From: Acidimicrobiaceae bacterium
GTDB taxonomy: Bacteria > Actinomycetota > Acidimicrobiia > Acidimicrobiales > Palsa-688
Direction of reading: 5' to 3'
NCBI GenBank assembly: GCA_003156795.1
Contig: PMHU01000032.1
Location: forward strand, 11,062 to 28,356
Length of the DNA stretch: 17,295 bases
In this document: positions 13,637 through 17,295 of the stretch, in pieces
Position numbering within the stretch: position 1 is the stretch's first letter
Layout of the letters: each line of letters begins with the position of its first letter
Notes under the pieces: model-generated
The model's input: the letters and a program-made list of their open reading frames with translations, nothing else
The model's database searches: none
Told to the model about the DNA's origin: nothing
Made by a program: the position numbers and the translations under genes

Positions 13637-13840
13637 CTAGCCGAGGCGCCTCACGCTGGCAGCCTGGAGCCCCTTGGGGCCCTGGTTGACCTCGAACTCG
13701 ACTTTGTCGTTCTCCTCGAGGTTGCGGTACCCGTTGCCCTCGATGGCACTGAAGTGCACGAAGACGTCGGGGCCGCTCTCCTGGGAGATGAAGCCGTAAC
13801 CCTTCTCCGAGTTGAACCACTTGACCGTTCCTGTAGCCAC
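13637..13840 (-). CDS. Cold-shock-domain RNA chaperone (CspA family)
   Basis: A 67-residue single OB-fold protein that binds single-stranded RNA/DNA and melts mRNA structure. From GTG 13840 it reads MATGTVKWFNSEKGYGFIS, the standard Csp N-terminus. RNP1 is KGYGFIS and RNP2 VFVHFSAI, and it ends near GLQAASVRRLG. Start choice: TTG 13846 is in frame, but AAAGGAGGG at 13848-13856 would be only 2 nt from it. From GTG 13840 the spacing is about 8 nt and the protein matches the family exactly. It is divergent from the GH38 gene, with 162 bp between. Whether it is cold-induced or constitutive cannot be told from sequence. Confidence 0.96.
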   Translation of the reverse strand: MATGTVKWFNSEKGYGFISQESGPDVFVHFSAIEGNGYRNLEENDKVEFEVNQGPKGLQAASVRRLG

Positions 13841-14002
13841 AAGCAATCCCTCCTTTCCTGGCCTGCCCGAAACCTCGCCCTTGGGACGGGAGCGGCGGCC
13901 TCCGGCCGGAGCCGGAAGAGGGATCTGCTTCTGTACGTCGCACTACCCTCAGTTGCGAGAAAGTAGCACGCACCGCGGCGGCGATGCGTACCCTGACCGA
14001 CC
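13841..14002. promoter_or_regulatory. Divergent intergenic region between csp and GH38 genes
   Basis: The minus strand carries the csp ribosome binding site AAAGGAGGG (13848-13856). A 12-bp palindrome, CTCCGGCCGGAG, at 13900-13911 would lie in a csp 5' leader. TACTTT (minus strand, 13960-13965) is a possible csp -10, giving a leader of roughly 110 nt. On the plus strand TACCCT (13989-13994) lies 8 nt before ATG 14003, a position expected for a leaderless GH38 transcript. No good -35 was found for either, so both promoters are tentative. Confidence 0.35.
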
Positions 14003-16645
14003 ATGTCGCGCAAGGTGGCGGTCGTCGCTCACACCCACTGGGACCGGGAGTGGTACCGCCCGTTCGAGTCGTTCCGATCGCGGCTGGTCGGCGTGATGGA
14101 CGACGTGCTCGCCCTGCTGGCCGGGGACCCGTCGTACGCCCAGTTCCTCCTCGACGGACAGATGGCCGCACTCGACGACTACCTGGCCGTGCGCCCGGAA
14201 GCCGCGAGCGCGGTGGCCGACCTGACCCGCTCAGGACGGCTGGCCATTGGGCCCTGGTACGTGCTGATGGACGAGTTCTGCGTGTCTGGTGAGACGATCG
14301 TGAGGAACCTCCAGCTCGGACTGCGAAAGGCCTCCGGCTTCGGCGGCGCCCAAGCCGTGGGCTACCTCCCCGACATGTTCGGCCACATCGCGCAGATGCC
14401 CCAGATCCTGTGCCAGGCCGGCCTCGAACAAGCGGTCGTGTGGAGAGGAGTCCCGGCCTCTGTAGACCGGACGGGTTTTTGGTGGACGTCACCGGACGGG
14501 AGCACGGTGCGGGCCGAGTACCTGCCGGTCGGCTACGCCAACGGGGCCTTCCTGCCGCCAGACGCGCCGTCGTTGCTGCGGCGCATCGAGGCCCACGAAG
14601 CCGAGCTGGCCGGCTTGCTGGGGTCCGAGTCGTCGACCCTGCTGCTGATGAACGGCGGAGACCACCACGGCCCCCAGCCCGGCATGCCCGCCTTGCTGGT
14701 CGCGGCCAACGCCGACCAGGAGCACTACCGATTTGAGCAGACGTCCCTCCACGAGTACTTGAAGAACGCCCCGACCGAGGGCCTGCCCAGCTGGGCCGGT
14801 GAGCTCCGCAGCGGGGCCCGGGCCAACATCCTCATGGGGGTGCTTTCCAACCGAGTCGACATCAAGGTGGCAGCGGCCGTGGCCGAGCGGACGTTGGAGA
14901 GGCTGGCCGAGCCCCTCGCCGCGCTGTGGCTGCTGCCGGAACTCTGGCCGGGCGACCAGTTGGATCGGGCCTGGCTGGCCGTGATCCGCAACTCGGCCCA
15001 CGACTCCATCTGCGCCTGTTCAGCCGACGAGGTGGGCCGGGCCGTGCTGACCCGCTATGACCGGGCCACCGCCTTGGGATCGGACGTGGTGGAGTCGGCG
15101 CTCTCGATCGCGGAGGTCGCGACCGTCTCGAGAGGCCCGATCGTGGTCAACCCCAGCCCCCGCCGCCGCTCTGGGCTGATCGAGCTGGTCCTGCCCGGTA
15201 CGGAGCCGCCTGCGGGCGCCCAGGTTCTGAGGTCCACCCCCGCCGCGACCGAGGAGCGGGTCGGAACCGGAGCCGACCTGGCTCGGATGCTCGGCGAACT
15301 GGCCCGTGACGGGTGGCTCGGGGACCACGGGCGAGGCGACGACGTGCAAGTCGAAGGCGGACCCGAAGGGGTCGTCATCGACGTCTACCAGGACGCCACC
15401 GGCCCGCCCGCTTCGACGGTCGCCTACCTGTCGGCTGAGGCCTGGGCCCAGGCCGGGGCCGCGGCCGACCTTCCCCTGCGAGTGCGCGTGCATCGACGCG
15501 CCAGTCAGCGAGTGGCCGTCATGGCTCGCGACGTCCCCGGGTACGGGTGGTCCGCATGGAAGCCGGCCCGCATGGATGTCGAACCGGTCCGGGCAGGCGA
15601 CCACTGGCTTGACAACGGTCGGGCCCGCGTGGACGTGGACGTCAAGACGGGGACGCTTTCCCTCAACGGCCTGGCCGGCTTAGACCGACTCGTCGACGGA
15701 GGCGACGAAGGCGACACCTACAACTACTCGCCTCCCTTCAGCGACACCATCGTGGATCGGCCCGAATCGGTGGCGGTGGAAGTGCTCGAAGCGGGACCGG
15801 TGCGGGGCCGGCTGCGCGTTCGGCGCGTGTACCACTGGCCGTCGCGTCTGGTCGACGGCGAGCGCATCGGCCAAGAAGTGGTCGAGGTCGTGACGGACCT
15901 CGAGCTGCGCGCCGGGGAGGGTTTGCTGCGCCTGACCGTCGAGCTGGACCACCCCTGTCGCGACCACCGCATCCGCACAATTTTTCCGCTGCCGCAGCCG
16001 GCCGACCACACGGTCGCTGAGTGCGCGTACGCCACGGTCGAGCGGAGCGGCGCCGAAGGGGGCCGGCACGAGTTCCCCTCGGCCACGTTCCCGTCCAGGC
16101 GTTTCGTGACCGCCGGAGGGCTGAGCGTCACCCACGAAGGCCTGCTCGAATACGAGCTGATCGACGGCGGGACGGCCTTGGCCCTCACCCTCCTGCGCGC
16201 CACGGGTTTCCTCTCCCGGCCGACCACGGCTTACCGGCCCAACGCGGCCGGGCCGGCCCTCCCATTGCGCGACACCCAGCTGATCGGACCCCACCGCGCC
16301 CGGTACGCCCTGGCTCTCGGCGACGCAGACGGGTGGGCGCTGGCCGACCAGGCCTGGACCCCGATGTTGGTGGGACGAGGCACGGGCACCGGGAAGCTCG
16401 CTCCGTCCGGCGCCCGGCTGACCGTCCAGGGCGCCGAGGTCTCCGCCCTGCAGCGCCGTGACGGCCACTTGGAGGTCCGGGTCTTCAACCCCTCGCACGA
16501 CGCAGCGGACGTCCGCATCCCCGGCCGCTCCGGTTGGCTGGTCGACCTTCGAGGAGCCCGACTGCAGCGGTGGGACCAGGGTTTCCCGTTGCCCCCCTGG
16601 GCCATCGCCACCGCCCGTTTCGACGACGTCTCCCTCGACGGGTAA
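14003..16645 (+). CDS. GH38 alpha-mannosidase
   Basis: An 880-residue glycoside hydrolase family 38 enzyme, a zinc-dependent retaining alpha-mannosidase similar in length to E. coli MngB. Motifs are VVAHTHWDREWYRPF (7-21) with zinc ligands H12 and D14, and GYLPDMFGHIAQMPQIL (120-136) with nucleophile D124. VVWRG follows, then MNGGDHHGPQ (216-225). RNSAHDSICACSADEV (329-344) carries the last zinc-ligand histidine, H333. The N-terminal half is the beta/alpha catalytic domain and three-helix bundle. From about residue 360 onward are the family's beta-sandwich domains. There is no signal peptide, so it is probably cytoplasmic. The natural substrate could be mannosylglycerate, glycan fragments or recycled lipoglycan; no neighbouring transporter or kinase helps decide. 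Start is ATG 14003, with no Shine-Dalgarno sequence but a TACCCT 8 nt upstream. Confidence 0.94.
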   Translation: MSRKVAVVAHTHWDREWYRPFESFRSRLVGVMDDVLALLAGDPSYAQFLLDGQMAALDDYLAVRPEAASAVADLTRSGRLAIGPWYVLMDEFCVSGETIVRNLQLGLRKASGFGGAQAVGYLPDMFGHIAQMPQILCQAGLEQAVVWRGVPASVDRTGFWWTSPDGSTVRAEYLPVGYANGAFLPPDAPSLLRRIEAHEAELAGLLGSESSTLLLMNGGDHHGPQPGMPALLVAANADQEHYRFEQTSLHEYLKNAPTEGLPSWAGELRSGARANILMGVLSNRVDIKVAAAVAERTLERLAEPLAALWLLPELWPGDQLDRAWLAVIRNSAHDSICACSADEVGRAVLTRYDRATALGSDVVESALSIAEVATVSRGPIVVNPSPRRRSGLIELVLPGTEPPAGAQVLRSTPAATEERVGTGADLARMLGELARDGWLGDHGRGDDVQVEGGPEGVVIDVYQDATGPPASTVAYLSAEAWAQAGAAADLPLRVRVHRRASQRVAVMARDVPGYGWSAWKPARMDVEPVRAGDHWLDNGRARVDVDVKTGTLSLNGLAGLDRLVDGGDEGDTYNYSPPFSDTIVDRPESVAVEVLEAGPVRGRLRVRRVYHWPSRLVDGERIGQEVVEVVTDLELRAGEGLLRLTVELDHPCRDHRIRTIFPLPQPADHTVAECAYATVERSGAEGGRHEFPSATFPSRRFVTAGGLSVTHEGLLEYELIDGGTALALTLLRATGFLSRPTTAYRPNAAGPALPLRDTQLIGPHRARYALALGDADGWALADQAWTPMLVGRGTGTGKLAPSGARLTVQGAEVSALQRRDGHLEVRVFNPSHDAADVRIPGRSGWLVDLRGARLQRWDQGFPLPPWAIATARFDDVSLDG

Positions 16646-16653
16646 CGCAGCCG

Positions 16654-16669
16654 CTCACCGGCCGGTGAG
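16654..16669. terminator. 16-bp perfect palindrome at convergent gene ends
   Basis: CTCACCGGCCGGTGAG is its own reverse complement. It overlaps the stop codon of the minus-strand PLP enzyme and starts 9 bp after the GH38 stop. It can fold as a 6-bp stem with a GGCC loop on either strand. The position suits a compact bidirectional terminator, although no T-run follows. Confidence 0.4.
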
Positions 16670-17295
16670 GACCAGGACGACGCCACCGCCATTGCGGCCA
16701 TCTGAGAAATCAGACGGCCGCGCCGCCCCGGTGCACCACGCCGCCCACACCGCAGACGAAGTGGGTTCGACCTCGACACCCATCCCGGCCAGGCCCCGGC
16801 GAGCCTCGTCTAGATCGTCCTCAGTCACGGTGAGGACGCGGCCCCCGCTGGCCAGGACGGCAGCGCGGATCTGTCCGGCCCGGGGAGGCGACGCGACCGC
16901 GATTCCTACTGCCGCGGTCGGGCCGGTCGGTGCCAGCCCGGCCAGGGGCGCGCACCGCCGCGACTGAACGGCCACGATCCGCGGCATGCCGACGGCCCGT
17001 CCCGTTGAGATGAGCTCGCGAAAGCCCAGCCACAGCCCGATCACCAGTGTCCCGTTGCCCGCCGGCACTACGACGGTCCCTATCGATTCCCCGAGCTGCT
17101 CGTGCAATTCGAACGCGAGGGTCTTCACCCCGTGGTGGAAGGCCGGCTGGTAAACGTGGCTGGCGTACCAAGGCGGGTCACCGCCCGACCGCCCCTCTTC
17201 GACCCTCCTCTGGGCGGCGGTGGCTGCCGCGGCCCGAGGTCCGGGGACGGCGACCACCGCGGCGCCGAGGGCCGAGATGGCCGCCACCCTTGGCT
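16655..17295 (-). CDS. PLP-dependent lyase/threonine-synthase-like enzyme, C-terminal part, cut by window end
   Basis: About 213 residues of a fold-type II pyridoxal-phosphate enzyme (tryptophan-synthase-beta superfamily). The frame is open to the window edge, so the start and the Schiff-base lysine are outside. GTG 17287 is in frame but internal by homology, since VAAISALGAAVVAV matches the strand after the first catalytic loop. The segment WYASHVYQPAFHHGVKTLAFEL, seen at about 17040-17165, is followed by VVVPAGNGTLVIGLWLGFREL, whose PAGNGTL is the phosphate-binding loop. PRIVAVQ and the C-terminal EPTSSAVWAA complete the family pattern. Threonine synthase, diaminopropionate ammonia-lyase and threonine dehydratase share these features, so the reaction is not assigned. 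It is convergent with GH38, 9 bp apart. Confidence 0.85.
   Translation of the reverse strand, partial: PRVAAISALGAAVVAVPGPRAAAATAAQRRVEEGRSGGDPPWYASHVYQPAFHHGVKTLAFELHEQLGESIGTVVVPAGNGTLVIGLWLGFRELISTGRAVGMPRIVAVQSRRCAPLAGLAPTGPTAAVGIAVASPPRAGQIRAAVLASGGRVLTVTEDDLDEARRGLAGMGVEVEPTSSAVWAAWCTGAARPSDFSDGRNGGGVVLVLTGR

Noticed and set aside
13314..14492. 392-aa minus-strand open frame across fdhD, csp and GH38
   Set aside because: It covers a clear Csp gene in another frame and is low-complexity Arg/Pro/Gly sequence; a shadow frame.
15680..16498. 272-aa minus-strand frame inside GH38
   Set aside because: It lies wholly antisense to conserved GH38 sequence and has no recognisable motifs.
14003..16645. 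Mannosylglycerate utilisation locus based on MngB-like length
   Set aside because: No transporter, phosphotransferase or mannosylglycerate gene is nearby, so the substrate cannot be inferred.

Overview
The window is GC-rich throughout and densely packed with genes, several overlapping by exactly 4 bp (ATGA/GTGA). Together with a DUF3151-type protein, GTG/TTG starts and several genes lacking a visible ribosome binding site, this suggests a high-GC actinobacterium (Actinomycetota). An Acidimicrobiia-like or other uncultured lineage is possible, but that level is inference. No rRNA, tRNA, insertion sequence, phage gene or CRISPR array was seen. It reads as chromosomal housekeeping and metabolism with a few unusual local structures.

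Layout. (1) 1-2388: the end of an M20 metallopeptidase, an eight-cysteine protein resembling the YkgJ/DUF3109 metal-cluster families, then two small divergent hypotheticals flanking a 12-bp palindrome. (2) 2399-5899: a GH13 alpha-glucosidase convergent with, and overlapping, a ribonuclease D gene whose best-supported start is a rare ATC codon. A flavin-reductase-like protein lies upstream of the RNase D gene on the same strand. (3) 6004-7968: a Suppressor-of-fused (SUFU) domain protein translationally coupled to a DUF3151 protein, divergent from a HIT-family nucleotide hydrolase/transferase. (4) 7991-11739 (minus strand): a membrane Thr/Pro-rich protein and a membrane GAF-like/GGDEF diguanylate cyclase, coupled by ATGA. 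A G-rich 14-bp minisatellite follows, then tyrosyl-tRNA synthetase. (5) 11900-13350: a mobA-fdhD pair for molybdenum cofactor and formate dehydrogenase maturation, with a 15-bp in-frame tandem repeat inside fdhD. (6) 13351-13636: a gene-free stretch with a long imperfect hairpin and a competing hairpin. (7) 13637-17295: a cold-shock protein, a divergent GH38 alpha-mannosidase, and a PLP-dependent enzyme cut by the window end and convergent with the mannosidase.

Working units inferred from layout: mobA-fdhD (molybdenum and sulfur delivery to formate dehydrogenase, whose structural genes are not here); the Thr/Pro-rich membrane protein with the diguanylate cyclase (possible envelope sensing linked to c-di-GMP); and DUF3151-SUFU. 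No whole new defence or biosynthetic system is evident. The most interesting items are the non-canonical RNase D start, the quadruplex-prone minisatellite upstream of tyrS, the repeat expansion in fdhD, the hairpin between fdhD and csp, and the SUFU operon.
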